Below, one piece after another: positions 23,405-35,383 of a stretch of 64,000 nucleotides of DNA. The position numbers and the translations under genes were made by a program. How positions within the stretch are numbered: position 1 is the stretch's first letter; each line of letters begins with the position of its first letter. Origin of the DNA: Cichorium intybus (Eukaryota > Streptophyta > Magnoliopsida > Asterales > Asteraceae); the NCBI GenBank assembly GCA_023525715.1, contig CM042015.1, positions 88,168,250-88,232,249 on the forward strand, written 5' to 3'. The notes under the pieces are model-generated. The model searched no databases, was not told where the DNA came from, and saw only the letters and a list, made by a program, of their open reading frames with translations.

Positions 23405-24800
23405 CAGCGAACTTAAAGTATAAAGATAAAGAATTTATGGTACTGTCGAGTACAACGAACTTAGGTCCCACAAAGGCATATAGATTGCAAGCACGTTTAC
23501 AAGGAGGTTATGAGAATCTTGGCCCTGAGTTTATTAATTACAAAAACTTTAGAACGAAAATGGGAAACATAATAGGCGACAGGGATGCACAAATAATTGT
23601 TGACAAAATGAATGAACGGAAAGAAAACTTAGACAATTACACATTTGAGTACAAATGCGTTGATAGTGTGCTAAATGCAGTGATTGGGCTGATGCAACTG
23701 ACAGAGTATACTACAAAGAGTTTGGTGATGTCGTATCCTTTGATGCAACACTCAAAACAAATAAGCAAGTCATTAGAATTTTTTTAAATGTTTGATCAAC
23801 TAATACTGATTAATATTCAATGATGAACAGTGTGCTTTATATGTTAGTATGTTAATCGTCGTTGCTTTGTGTGTTAATCATTCATAAGTATGTGCTACTC
23901 ATCAAATATTAGGGCATATGTGTTAATGAATTTTTAACTGTTAATCATCCGTGAATTACATTATACTACTGTATATTGTTTTTAAATGTTTATTAACGTT
24001 ATTAATCATCAATGATTAAGAATATACTATTATATGTTCATATGTTAATAAGTGTTGATTGTGACATAGCTTTTATGTGTTTACACATTAACACTTTAAT
24101 TTTTCATATGGAATATGTACGGAATGGTTTTTGTACCATTCACAACAATATATAATTATAAGCGATCAATCTGTAGGCACTGGTCTATTAAGCAACGAAA
24201 CGATTCTATCGTATAAGTGGTTGCTAGAAGCGTTTCTTAAAGCACATAAAAAACAACCAACATTGGTATTAACAGACCAGGATGCAGCCATCAAAGAAAG
24301 CTGTAGAAGACGTACTACCTGGAACAAAACATAGATGGTGTATGTAACATGTTATGAAGAAATTGCAAAAAAAAGGTACATCATAAATTATAAAACATTA
24401 ATTATTGGAGTATTTGTAAATCGGTAACAATTGTTTGTAACTGTATGTCAACTAGGTATCCAATTATTTTTGGATGAATACTGATTTCAAGAAGAGGTTC
24501 AACAAATTGGTGTGGAATGTATACATTTGAACATGAGCAGTTTGAAAACGATTGGAATGTACTGATAAAACAGTACAAACTTGAACATAAAAGATGGTTA
24601 AATGATATGTATAAAAATCGTTTTTCTTGGATACCAACGTATTTTAAAGATATGTCAATGCATGGACTAATGAAAACAACATCCAGGTTAGAAAGCACAA
24701 AATTGTTTTTTAACAAATTTGCTCATCATGGTAATTTGCTAGTATATTTGATGATGAATTATGATGCTGCCATTGAGAAACAACCAATTCAGAGTTGATT
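23405..24800 (+). pseudogene. FAR1-related / MULE transposase relic
   Basis: Fragments of a FAR1/FHY3-type protein, a transcription-factor family domesticated from Mutator-like transposases; copies like this one are usually transposon remains. Block 1 (23437-23785) has GPTKAYRLQARLQGGYENLG, IGDRDAQIIVDKM and, after a frameshift, WADATDRVYYKEFGDVVSFD with the first catalytic aspartate region. Block 2 (24110-24350) has YGMVFVPFTT, GTGLLSNETI and LVLTDQDAAIKE (second aspartate region). Block 3 (24450-24798) has FEHEQFENDWNVLIKQYKLE and MHGLMKTTSRLESTK. About 330 bp of non-coding DNA separates blocks 1 and 2. Frameshifts and stops occur between and within blocks, and no zinc finger or SWIM domain is seen. 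It is not functional. Confidence 0.85.
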
Positions 24801-25557
24801 TATAAACTTTGAGTCAACTAGGCCTGCTAGCAATATCGAGTCCGAGTTGAGTTCAAAATAATTATATTTCTTAAAAATAGATTTTTACCGGTTTAACCTC
24901 TACGATTCACAATTTTTTTCACTAAAATTGATGGTTTTTTCCGGTTTAATTGCAGTTAGCTTTTTAAAGTTTATAAATCAATGATTTGATTGGTTTCCGT
25001 TTTTTTAAGGTATATGCTGTCACTAGTTTTGTTGATTATTTCATTTTAATTACTTTGCTTTATTAGGAAACCACGTGATTTTATAGTTCTACTATACAAG
25101 TAATTTGTCCAGACTACTTCAGTTCATTTTTATAATATTTAATATTGTCGGGTCTCATTTGAATACCAAACATTACCCTAATAATTATATATATATATAA
25201 AATTTAATATAAGTGTCTAATTATTTTCATCTTAAAGAATGATCAAAAAACAAATTTGTACACTCTACGTTGCCTGCTTGCCCTCATCGTGGTATTCCCT
25301 GCTCGAATCCAAGTTGGGCTCAAAATTAGAAGTTTCGTATCAACCGCATACATTTACACTCATGGTAATCTGGAGGACCTGAATGGTATTTCTTATAACT
25401 CCAGGGGTTGTAAGTGATAATTTGACGCTTTCAATAAACCCACCAACATTCCCGCCATATTCCACCCCCGAATTGGGGATAAATCGTTTCGCCTTCCGAC
25501 ACCCATCTAGGGCTAAACTAGCAGTGATCGATCGTTGCTCTTCGTGCCGGAAGTACA
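24801..25557. promoter_or_regulatory. Intergenic region and EXO1 upstream/5' UTR
   Basis: The stretch nearest the EXO1 start (about 25380-25557) is GC-richer than the rest and is probably leader. An open frame at 25383-25667 overlaps exon 1 in another frame and is not supported as a gene. The rest is AT-rich with no recognised feature. Confidence 0.4.
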
Positions 25558-28500
25558 ATGGGGATCCAGGGGCTTTTACCATTACTGAAATCGATTATGG
25601 TTCCGATTCACATAAAGGATCTCGAGGGCTGTTCAGTCGCCGTAGACACCTATTCTTGGCTTCATAAAGGAGCCCTTTCTTGCAGTAGGGAGCTCTGCAA
25701 ATCCGAACCTACTTCCAGGTAACCCCCTTTCTCATGCTCTTTTATTTGTTCCAAAGTACATTTCTTATAATGGGTTACTTTTATTTCGCTTTTTAGCCTG
25801 TCAAGTCGTATTATAATAGGATTACAAGGGCTTTGCAAGCAATCAGTCTTAGAAAATTCAATTTGGCATTTCGTTTTCAGATCAGTACTGTTTTAATCGA
25901 TAATAATTCTGTATTGTACTTCAATTTAATACATTTTGACTGTTTATTTGCGTTGGAAATGGAGATGATTGGATTTAAGAAATTAAGAAATGTTGCGTGC
26001 GTATTTTTTTAGTCAATGTTATTGTATATGAACTATCAGGAGTAATGGGTTTCTGTTTATTTTAATGGGGCTTTTCAAACAATGGTAATAATTTATCACA
26101 GATGCGTATACAGCGTTTTAGGCACGAAATTTGAGCTGTAAAATTCTATTTGGCTTATTTTGTTTATGCCTTGAGCCGATTTTTCTTGAATATCAATTCC
26201 AAGTGTTTGCTCATAAGAAATGAAACATGAGTGACGAGTCATGACAGTTTGACTTTGGCCTAGTCAATATTTCACATATAATTTGTAGCGCTTTCTACTT
26301 CACATTCTAAATTGCATCAAGAAGCAAAATTTCATCCCATTATCATGTGTGTCAATGCTCGATCAAGACATTTTGGGACATGTGTCTTAATTATTTTTTG
26401 GAGATGTTCATTAAATATTTATTTCTATAATGGAAGTGAATTTGGTATTTGATTGCAGTTTCATCAATTACTATGTGATACGTAGAAGAATATAATCAAA
26501 ACCACCTCTCCAACAATTTTCTAATCAAAAGCTTGGAAAGAACATTTATTTATTTTTTGCATTTAAGTTTATGAGACTCGTGAATTTCCATCTTACATAT
26601 GTGTTCTTAATCTTCTAGGCATGTTGATTATTGCATGCATAGAGTGAATTTGTTGAGGCATTATGGTGTTAAACCTATTTTAGTCTTTGATGGAGGTCAT
26701 TTACCAATGAAGAATGAGCAAGAGATTAAGCGTGCAAGGTACTATTTTTACTTGAAAATATCTACACTTTATCATATAATTCAACTGGTATTTTTGTATA
26801 AAACTGTTAAAATTTTATATTGTTGCACAGGTCAAGGAAGGAAAATCTTGCACGTGCTATTGAGCATGAATCATGTGGTAACACATCAGCAGCTTATGAA
26901 TGTTATCAAAAAGCTGTCGATATATCACCTACAATTGCATATGAATTAATCCAGGTAATTGAATACATCAATAAAGTGTTTAATTAAACCACATTTGCAA
27001 TTGCCAAAATTCTATTAGAAAAAGAATCCTCCTATAAATCTGGAGCCTAATTCGGGTTTTAAACCCACAATCCCAAACTTTTAATTCAAGAAATAGCAAT
27101 GCGCTTTTATTTATTTATTATTATTACTAACTAAATGTCATCATCCTGAAGGTGTTGAAACAAGAAAATATCCCCTATGTTGTGGCTCCTTATGAGGCTG
27201 ATGCCCAAATGACATTTTTAGCCCTTAACAAGCATGTAGATGCTGTCATTACAGAAGACTCAGACTTGATACCATTTGGTTGCCCAAGAGTAAGTTCATA
27301 ATCGGTTTAACATTTCTCTTTCATGAGACAATATTGAACAACTTTTCTAGGGCTATTTAACGAGGATTATATGGGCATTTACGTCTTTTGCTCATATAAG
27401 AGATCGTAAGCAAGTCCCTGTCCCACCTTGTTCCACCTTTTTAGTTAGGCCATTGACATCAGTATCAGTATCAGTATCAATATCAATTTCAGTTTCAGTT
27501 ACTGTCTGTATTAGTATCAATTACTATTTGTATTTGTATCTGTATTAACAATGTCTTGAACTTTTCATCTTCAGATTATCTATAAAATGGACAAATATGG
27601 ACAAGGTGTTGAATTTCAGTATTCAAGGCTACAAAATACCAAAGAACTAAATTTGGCAGGTTTTACAAAACAAATGATTCTTGAAATGTGCATTCTTAGC
27701 GGTTGTGACTATTTGCAATCTTTACCTGGAATGGGCTTGAAAAAAGCTCATGCACTAATAAAGAAATTCAAAAGCCATGACAAGGTGCAATCTTTTCCCA
27801 TTTTTTATTGTATAATTCTAATCCCCTTTTCGCTTTTTAATGTTTTTATTAATCTTTTTTAATTCTTGCACTATTGCAGGCGATTAAGCATTTGAAGTTT
27901 AGTGGTGTTGTTGTTCCACCTCTCTATGAAGATTCTTTCAAGAAAGCAATATTGACTTTCTTACATCAACGAGTGTATGATCCAAAATTGGAAGATATTG
28001 TTCATTTGTCGGATTTATCTGACAATTCGTATGAAGATTTGGATTTTTTAGGACCATATCCTTTTGTTGCTATTTTTTCATATGAAATTTACATAAGGTT
28101 TTAGATAAAACAACCACACTTATTAACTCCTAACTTTTTTACAAATATTCTCTCATTTGTTTTTTTTTTCTTTGTTCTCGTATATTTTTTTGCATAAGTT
28201 TATGTTCTAGTAAACATGTGTATATTTTTTGTGTTTTCTTAATTTTTGTTCCTTGACCGAACAACACACTAATACCCCAAAATCTAGCAAAAGGTATTGC
28301 AAGTGGAGACATTGATCCTTTCACCAAGTTGTCAATCCAGGTATACTTTGACAAATCTACCAAATTATAGCATTGTACTTTAAAATTCTTAATTATTATA
28401 ACATTATACTTTGAAAGTACAATGTTGTAATATTATAAACAAATTAATAAAAGTACGTTGCTATTTGTTGTGTTTAACCATAAGCAGAAAATGCTATTTC

Positions 28501-30564
28501 TTTTTACAGAAAGAGTGTGTTAAAGTGGGACCCACACTTGATGGAACATACAATCTAAAAAGCTTCAAACCTGAAACTGCAAACAAAAAGCTGGACTTGC
28601 CTGCACAGAAAAATCTTGTCACCAACTACTTTTGTATCCTAAAATGCATCTTTTTGTAGCTTTTGAATTACTATTTGTTTGAAGCAATTTCTTTAGTTTT
28701 ATTATGTTTTAGACTTTTAGTAAGTAGGGCTTATGATCACATTTTCCATATATTAATGATGAAAAGGAATCAATTGAAGTATTTTTGTTCTTATTTTTAA
28801 GGGTTAAATAAATGCAAGAAACAGGTACTTTTATTTCTATACTATAGTATTTAATTTTATTTCTTTCTATTAAAACCTTATCTACCCAATTATAACAATG
28901 ACTTCAAAATAAATCAGGTAGTTTTTTCAAAATAAAATGTTCTAATAAGAAAATTTTGAATGTTCTAATAATCGGGTAGTTTTTCAAAATACAATGCCTT
29001 AATGAGAAAAAAGTGAATATACTATGATGTAGTAGAAAGAATTAAAGTAGGATGCTACACTAAACAAATAAATGAAAGTACATTGCTATTTCTTATGTTT
29101 ATCCTTAATGCTTAAAGGTTTTGCAACTCTTGAAGCAAAGAGGAAATTCATGGCCCCTCGAGTTTCACCAAAACACCCAAATCCACCAAATGAAATCCCT
29201 CAAATGGATGCAACTGAAGAAATTGTGAGTGAAAATACCATTTATATTATACAACAACACACTTTTCTTACAAATTTTAAAATGTAGCATTATGAAATGA
29301 ATTGTTTTCTGTCTTTAGGTGGATACTATCCCTGCAAGAAAGTCCTCAATGCTTTTGGAATCACTATCTCATGGTTAGATAAAGAAAACTCCACTTGTTG
29401 AATATATACTAGCATTAGCAATGTACTTTCATTGATTTGTTTATTATAGCATCCTACTCTGTTTCTTTACATTGTACTTAATGAAAGAAATATTTGATTA
29501 ACATTTTTGCAGACGACATGAGAAAGGTACAACATTCAAAGCATCCAATACACCCTTGCATAGCCTCACAAAAGGAATCGGAATCCAATTCTTCCTTGAA
29601 TGGAATCGAGGGCAAAACAAGAGTGCAGAAGAAACCAATCATCGTGAGAAGTTCTTATTTTCAGCACAAAAATTTAGAAGAAAACACAAAATCAAATCTC
29701 TCAAATGGCGATGATGAAGCGGCAGTTGCAGATGAGAACACTTGTTCAGACGGTGTACCCGTACCTGTTTTGCGTTCATCTGAGGTCAAAAGAAAAGTAG
29801 ACAACAGGATAATAACTACAAGTCGTTATTTCAGTCACAACAATCATGAAAACACGAATGTAGAGCATGTACAGAAACTAAGCAATGAAGGCTCCACCAT
29901 GAAAAGGAAGCTTTCAATTTCCGAAGACGGTGTTCAAAAGGTAAGCACAAACTCTTCTACAAATAAAATGTTTATATTTACATCATCTGATTGATGCAAA
30001 TCAGTTTGATATAAAAAGTGAAAACATACCTCTTATTTTGTAACACAGGCAGTAATGTGCTTCGATTTTTGAGCTCTAGGGTTTTTAATTACTTGTATGC
30101 ATATCTGCACAGGAAAATCTGAACCAGAAATACATGCGCGCAACTCAATCTTCTGCTAATCAAGGTAGTATAACTTTTTCGTTTCTACTCTAATTAAGTT
30201 CAAATACCGTCATTTGATGCAATTATTATGTTTTTGATTGTCGATTCTAACATTAATTGTTCTCTCAGGTGTGTGCGCTTCTGATGATGATGATCAAATG
30301 CAAGTAACAAGAGATGAAGATGAGAAATTTGGATGCAACATTTCCCATTTGGGAAAATATTCAGAAATAGCAGAGAAATCGATGGATAAATTCATTTCCA
30401 TTATATCGTCTTTCAAATGCACGTCATCTGGTTCACGTGCCAGTGGGCTACGGGCCCCACTTAAAGACATGCGAAACACGTGTACAAGAAAGTCGTCTTC
30501 TATTGATGATATAAGCAAATTTGCTTACACGTCAACCAAGCCGTTACCAACGAGAAAACCCTAA
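25558..30564 (+). CDS. EXO1: Exonuclease 1 (XPG/FEN superfamily)
   Basis: 5'-3' DNA exonuclease and flap endonuclease of mismatch repair, double-strand-break end resection and recombination, acting in the nucleus (family knowledge). Exons: 25558-25718, 26619-26738, 26831-26954, 27152-27289, 27575-27784, 27880-28055, 28268-28340, 28510-28633, 29118-29224, 29319-29373, 29513-29940, 30113-30164, 30269-30564; 2,064 nt, 687 aa, stop TAA. XPG-N: MGIQGLLPLLKS start, AVDTYSWLHK, ILVFDGGHLP. XPG-I: VVAPYEADAQ and VITEDSDLIPFGC, carrying the acidic metal ligands. Helix-hairpin-helix: LSGCDYLQSLPGMGLKKAHA. Then LDLPAQKNL and FATLEAKRKF, as in plant EXO1. The C-terminal half is Ser/Asn-rich and poorly conserved, as usual. 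Introns 6 and 8 have U12-type signals. All key residues are present, so it is probably functional. Confidence 0.95.
28056..28267 (+). other. U12-type AT-AC intron (EXO1 intron 6)
   Basis: The 5' splice site is ATATCCTTTT, the U12 consensus. The branch site is TTCCTTGAC at 28249-28257 with its A 11 nt before the 3' end, and the 3' site ends ...AACAAC|AC. Joining CC to ACTAATACCCC keeps the frame (GP-LIPQNLAKGI) and matches the family there. No GT-AG alternative in this interval gives the conserved protein. Confidence 0.88.
28634..29117 (+). other. U12-type GT-AG intron (EXO1 intron 8)
   Basis: The 5' site is GTATCCTAAA, the branch-like motif is ATCCTTAAT (29101-29109), and the 3' AG lies 9 nt after the branch A with no pyrimidine tract between. 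Joining T to GTTTTGCAACT restores the conserved C-F-A-T-L-E-A-K-R. Confidence 0.8.
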
Positions 30565-31267
30565 ATCATGGAAGTTTTGTAGCCAACATTTATCGTTGTA
30601 TTATTTACAGATATAAATGTTTGATTTTTACGGGTTTTTGGCACTTTTATTCGTCTTCTATTTGTCAATTACTGCTTACTTCCCGATCCAAACCAAGTTT
30701 ATCATATTTCATATTTTGATATTCATTTAAATGTGACTATCTAAAAGTATGTTGGTTACAAAACTTAACATTAAATTTTAACACTTTAACAAACTTAACA
30801 ATATTTAGGTGTTATTTTTGTTTAAGAGTAAATTACAGTTTTGGTTCCTGTGGAATTGGTCTTTGAATTCGAAATCTTACATCCTTGTCCTTGTGGTTTT
30901 CATGTCTTTGTGGTTTTCATTTGCTTCCACTCTATTAATGGTAAAAATTTTCTATTAAATGGGAATGAAATGACATTTACCCTACTTTTATTGTTTAATT
31001 AATTTATTAACAAAAAGGTATTTCTCTCTCGCTTTAGCTGGCTAGGTTCATCACAACATTCTGAATTTGAAAAGGGACGTGATTCGTACATAACAGTTTT
31101 TAACCATACACAATAATTTATGCATTAGAAGGGTTGTACATTATGCATAAAATACATTACATTTATGCATTAAAAGGGTTGTACATTATGCATAATAAAA
31201 AGAGAGTTTTGGTGGGCCGGATTTTTGAGGCTTCTAAACGCATATAATTCTTTTGATTTCTGCTCAA
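30565..31267. other. Spacer with a TTTTGGTTCC-type repeat and a 45-bp repeat pair
   Basis: 30830-30905 has GAGTAAATTACAGTTTTGGTTCC, a member of the dispersed 'TTTGGTCC' family. At 31118-31150 and 31163-31195, TTATGCATTA(G/A)AAGGG... repeats 45 bp apart. No gene is seen. Confidence 0.6.
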
Positions 31268-31773
31268 ATGGGTGTCAAAGGATTCGTTCAAGGTGGTATT
31301 GCCTCCATCATCACAAGATGTTTAACTCACCCTCTCGATCTCATCAAAGTCCGTATGCAGTTACAGGGTGAATCCGCCCATGTTTTCGCTCTTAACGGCG
31401 CTAGTTGCTCAACAATGACCATGCCACGGCCGCCGACGACCGGACCCATATCAGAGGGTGTGAATATTTTCGGTACTGAAGGAGTAGTTGCTTTATTCTC
31501 AGGCGTCTCTGTCATCGTCCTCCATCAGACACTCTACTCCACCACCAGAATGGGTCCCTTCGAGATCTTCAAAGAAAAGTGGTCCGACCCAAACACAGGT
31601 AACCTCCCGTTAACCCGGAAGATTGGATCCGGGTTGTTGGCTGTGGGATAGGCACTACCGTCGAGAACCCAGCCGATGTCACAATGGCCAGGATGCAAGC
31701 CGACGGTAGACTCCCGGCGGCTCAATGGAGGAACTACAAAGGCGTTGCCGATGCGATCTCGAGAATGGTGAAG
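31268..31773 (+). pseudogene. Mitochondrial dicarboxylate carrier (DIC/UCP5-like) fragment
   Basis: Related to plant DIC carriers, which exchange malate, oxaloacetate and similar dicarboxylates across the mitochondrial inner membrane. From the ATG: MGVKGFVQGGIASIITR, the first carrier signature HPLDLIKVRMQLQGES, then VALFSGVSVIVLHQTLYSTT. The frame stops at 31651 because one G is missing near 31643-31648; the next frame continues with VENPADVTMARMQADGRLP (second signature) and MVK. Homology then ends at about 31773. Roughly 170 of about 310 residues are present and the third repeat is absent. Plant DIC genes lack introns, so a retrocopy and a genomic fragment cannot be told apart. Confidence 0.88.
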
Positions 31774-32352
31774 CATTTGATATTTGTTCACGTATTGCTT
31801 CAAGCTGCACATATTCATTATTAAGGTTTTCAGTAGATCAACTCTATAATCGTTTCGTTTTTAGTGGTAACCATGTATGTTATGATCGTAATACTTTTCA
31901 TTCACCTTATACAAAGAAAAATGCATACTCATCAATTCTTAAAAAGGAGACACTTTTTAGGTTTTATCTGAATAGGATTGATACTTTTTTCATTCACATT
32001 ATAATTTAGGGCTTCGATTGTATTGAATTTTGAACTTATCAACTCAATCTGTTCATCCTTGAGTATCCAACCTTGAGGCCTACCGATGTGCCATTGCGAC
32101 GTTCTGCTCGACGTGTGCGACGCCACGGTGAACACCGCTCCCATGCAGACAGCTCGCATTATGGACCCCGTGCAACGTCTTGGCACTGTGCGACATCTTG
32201 GAAAGAGTTAGCTGTTGGCTAACGACTATCTTTTTTTTTTAAAATTAATTTTCAATTACCTTTATATATACACATCCACATCTCATATATTTCTCATACA
32301 CATCTCATACACACACACACATACATACATGCATGCATGCATACATACATAC

Positions 32353-32357
<5 letters not shown>
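31774..32357. other. Spacer with an unexplained GC-rich block
   Basis: Mostly AT-rich. 32060-32200 is GC-rich (TGCGACGTTCTGCTCGACG and so on) and reads openly in one frame with many Arg and His, but no family could be recognised. It may be a retroelement scrap. Confidence 0.4.

Positions 32358-32428
<71 letters not shown>
32358..32428. repeat. (TA)n microsatellite
   Basis: About 35 TA units, preceded by (CATA)n/(CATG)n. Confidence 0.95.
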
Positions 32429-32429
<1 letters not shown>

Positions 32430-32433
<4 letters not shown>

Positions 32434-32484
32434 GACCCAAAACCCGATAGGACATCGCCCCGAACCCGACCCGTTGCCATTCCT
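32430..32484. mobile_element. Right end of a hAT-like mini-element (TAGGAATGGCAACGGG)
   Basis: Read on the minus strand it begins TAGGAATGGCAACGGGTCGG, the same kind of end and interior as the other small elements. Its left part is missing, replaced by the TA array. Confidence 0.45.
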
Positions 32485-32492
32485 AGTTAAGA

Positions 32493-33245
32493 TGCTGAGA
32501 TGGTCTGATTATGTTCTTACCATCTGAGTCCAGACTTGGGATATCACCAAGAGTGATTAAGGCCCTAAGTATAAAAATACATTTATGTTTACATACCAGT
32601 CAAAGTTAAAGAAAAAAAATAAAAGTTTTATGGCAACAGCTATATTAATGAATTATTTTGAAAGGCTTGAAAGTAAAGTATTGCTATATGATTTGACTAT
32701 AAAGATTTTGACAGCAAGTGTTACTATATGATTTGATTATGAACGGTTTGACAGCTAGTGTCAATATATGACTAGATTATAAAGGTTTTAAAATGTTTTG
32801 TTATGCTTGAAAAAATTTGCGTCGAAACCCATGTAGCTCACAAGACGTTTTCGTTTTACGTATTTTTATTTTATGCCATGTATCCTAGGTTCTAGACACG
32901 AGAGACAGAAGCAAATAGATGACCATAGATGGAGTGAACCTTGACCGATGTACTGGTTTGTAATCCTAACTTGCTTTCTATGGTTTAGCTTGGTATGAAG
33001 TTGTAACCCCCGTAGTTGTTCAAACATTTGTACAACTTAATTATTTTTGTTGGGACCAAAATTTTAAGACATGACACAAGGACATGAGAAAAGTTTTTAA
33101 AAGTTGACATTTTGTCACATAATGTTTTAAAATATGACTTAACGTCATAAACAAAATAAGGTTTTTGAAATATGAGATTTTTATCAACGTTAAGTTTTAT
33201 AAAAAGATTACACCATTTACGGTGTATGAAAATCGGGGCGTTACA
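32493..33245 (-). repeat. LTR-like segment, minus strand (left edge uncertain)
   Basis: On the minus strand it starts TGTAACGCCCCGATTTTC, a typical plant Gypsy LTR beginning (33245 leftward). A possible terminus at TGCTGAGATGG (32493) was chosen only because it gives TG...CA; no target duplication was found. It is likely a solo LTR or LTR fragment. Confidence 0.4.
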
Positions 33246-35383
33246 TCCTCATTTTAACATTAATTTTTTAGATTATTTATCATTTTGACCCATTATGGAC
33301 AAAATATAAATTACGATTGTAGTTTTTAAAATAAACAATATTTGTAAAGTTTTCGAGATTCTAACCATTTTAAAGTTGTTGGTATCAAATACCTTGTTAA
33401 ATGTAAATAATGTGAATTCGTACTTTCAACAAGTACTGTTAACAACCCACATATAGAGAAAGGACAATCATATGTACTATTACGAAAACATAATGTACAT
33501 AATTAGGATTTAGGGTTGTAACTTAACCGATCTTGCATTAAACTCAACTCCCCAAGCGAATTCTTTTATGTATGTTGTAACTTGTAACTCCAATAACACA
33601 CAACATGAATAGGGAATCAATGTATCTTGACATCCCTAAAGATTGGCATTAAAACAAGAACCCAAAGCCGAAACCATAAAGCTCAAAAACCAAAAACAGC
33701 AAAATCTGATCAGACCCAGCTACATGGGTCGTGTAGCACCCAAGGCAAAACTGGACAGCAACCCCAGAAACTCCACATGGGTCGTGTTCAGCAGCACGGG
33801 TCGTGTCTGCTGTGCTGTAACTTGGTTTTTGGTCATTTTAACCCCCTTTTGACCCAAATGAAATTCCAAATCAACCCAAGACCATTTATACATGAAAATA
33901 CACATCTAAGAACTCATTTCCAAGTATTCAACTCATAATCCAAGCGTTCACGACTTAAACCAACAGAAATCAAAATTCAAGTTCTTATCTCTTAACAAGT
34001 GGTTAATGAACTATGTTCCAAGTCAATCCTTACGCTTAACACCATCAAGTACCCCATTAAGTTCTTAACCAAGGTCATCCCTTAAGGGAATCATTCACAC
34101 ACAAACTCCAAAGAAGATAGCCTCATGGAATTATCAATTCCAATCATTGGTTCAAATGATTATACTCATGGAATACCTAATTCCAATCCATCAATTGATG
34201 ATTACAAGTGGAGATTCCTTCTTCCATTCCATGGAATCATTAGGAAATGATCCTTACTCCACCATTACTTCCAATTTGATGTGATAAACTCATTCATCCA
34301 TTATACAAGAGATCCATTCATCATATACTTGAATAAAACCCATTTCAACACCCAATTCCCATCTTCTAGTGATTCAAGGTTTAAGGTTACAAATCAAGGG
34401 TTGGAATCCTTAGGAAATCATTAGAAATGAATCCCTCATCCAAAACTACCATAAACATCCATCAATTTCTAGATTCCTCAACAATTCATCAAATCCCCAA
34501 TTTCTAGGGTTCATAACACCCATTTGAATCTAACAATTGGTTCTAGATCATCCATGGATTGAATGTAGACTCCAACAACTTAGAAACATCAAAAAACCTT
34601 TGGGAATCATAGGAAAGACCTCCTCCCATAAAAAATTTCGGATTGGGTCCAAACCCCAAACCTTAAATCGAAATCCAAAGCTAGAAGATGAAGGGTTTAT
34701 ACCTTTGATTGGTTAGGAACTTCAAGAGCTGGAACCGTCTTCCATCTCTAGCATCAAATCCTCAAGAACCTTAGAAAATCGTCACTCTCTCCCTCTCATT
34801 ATCTCAAAAACGTGAAATGGCTGAAATGGAGGAAACCCCTCACTAATTCATATTTGGCAATAATAGTCCCTATAGTTTGATCCTTCTTCACCCGACACCC
34901 AACAAGTCAATTCTTCTAACTAGAAGTCTCTATATTCATAAAATTGCCCCAAATATAATTATTTATTCGACTTGAGTCAATGACTAGGTCAACACTAACC
35001 CTTAGTTTTCCCAAATTGACATAAACGACCCCTTTTACTAATTTCTTTACAATTTAGGTCCTTAATAATATTTCAAGGAATTATTTGACCTAATTTAAAT
35101 TCCACATCAAATCCTTCATAATATCTTCTAATTTTCCAAATCCTTGACTTGTCAAATCTACTTAGGGTAAGTTGGCCAAATTGACACTTTTAGTCCCTTA
35201 TGACAAAATTTCTCGCATTTGGTTACAAATAGATTTTTAAAACTATATTTGGCTCATTTATTCACGATATAAAAATTTAACAAAATATTAGATTTATTTA
35301 TTCATTTGTTTTTCTTTATTTATCAAATAAGTTTTATTTGTCAGTTTAAGCTCAAAACTCCTGGGCCCCAAACACGGATGTTA
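33246..35383 (-). repeat. Gypsy-type LTR, minus strand, probably solo (left edge uncertain)
   Basis: On the minus strand it begins TGTAACATCCGTGTTTGGGG at 35383, a Gypsy-style LTR start. The following 1.9 kb has no coding capacity and carries the long AT-rich content and C/A-rich leader seen in long plant LTRs, with ACATGGGTCGTGT repeated near 33723 and 33775. It abuts the LINE reverse-transcriptase sequence at 35384, so it appears to have inserted into, or truncated, the LINE. The left boundary, perhaps near 33436, is not defined. Confidence 0.5.

Noticed and set aside
23202..23471. Long open frames of alternating Tyr-Ile (also at 32215, 51150 and 60152)
   Set aside because: They are translations of (TA)n microsatellites and are not genes.
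25383..25667. 94-residue open frame upstream of and overlapping EXO1 exon 1
   Set aside because: It lies in a different frame from the conserved EXO1 start, and no family is recognised. It is probably leader sequence.
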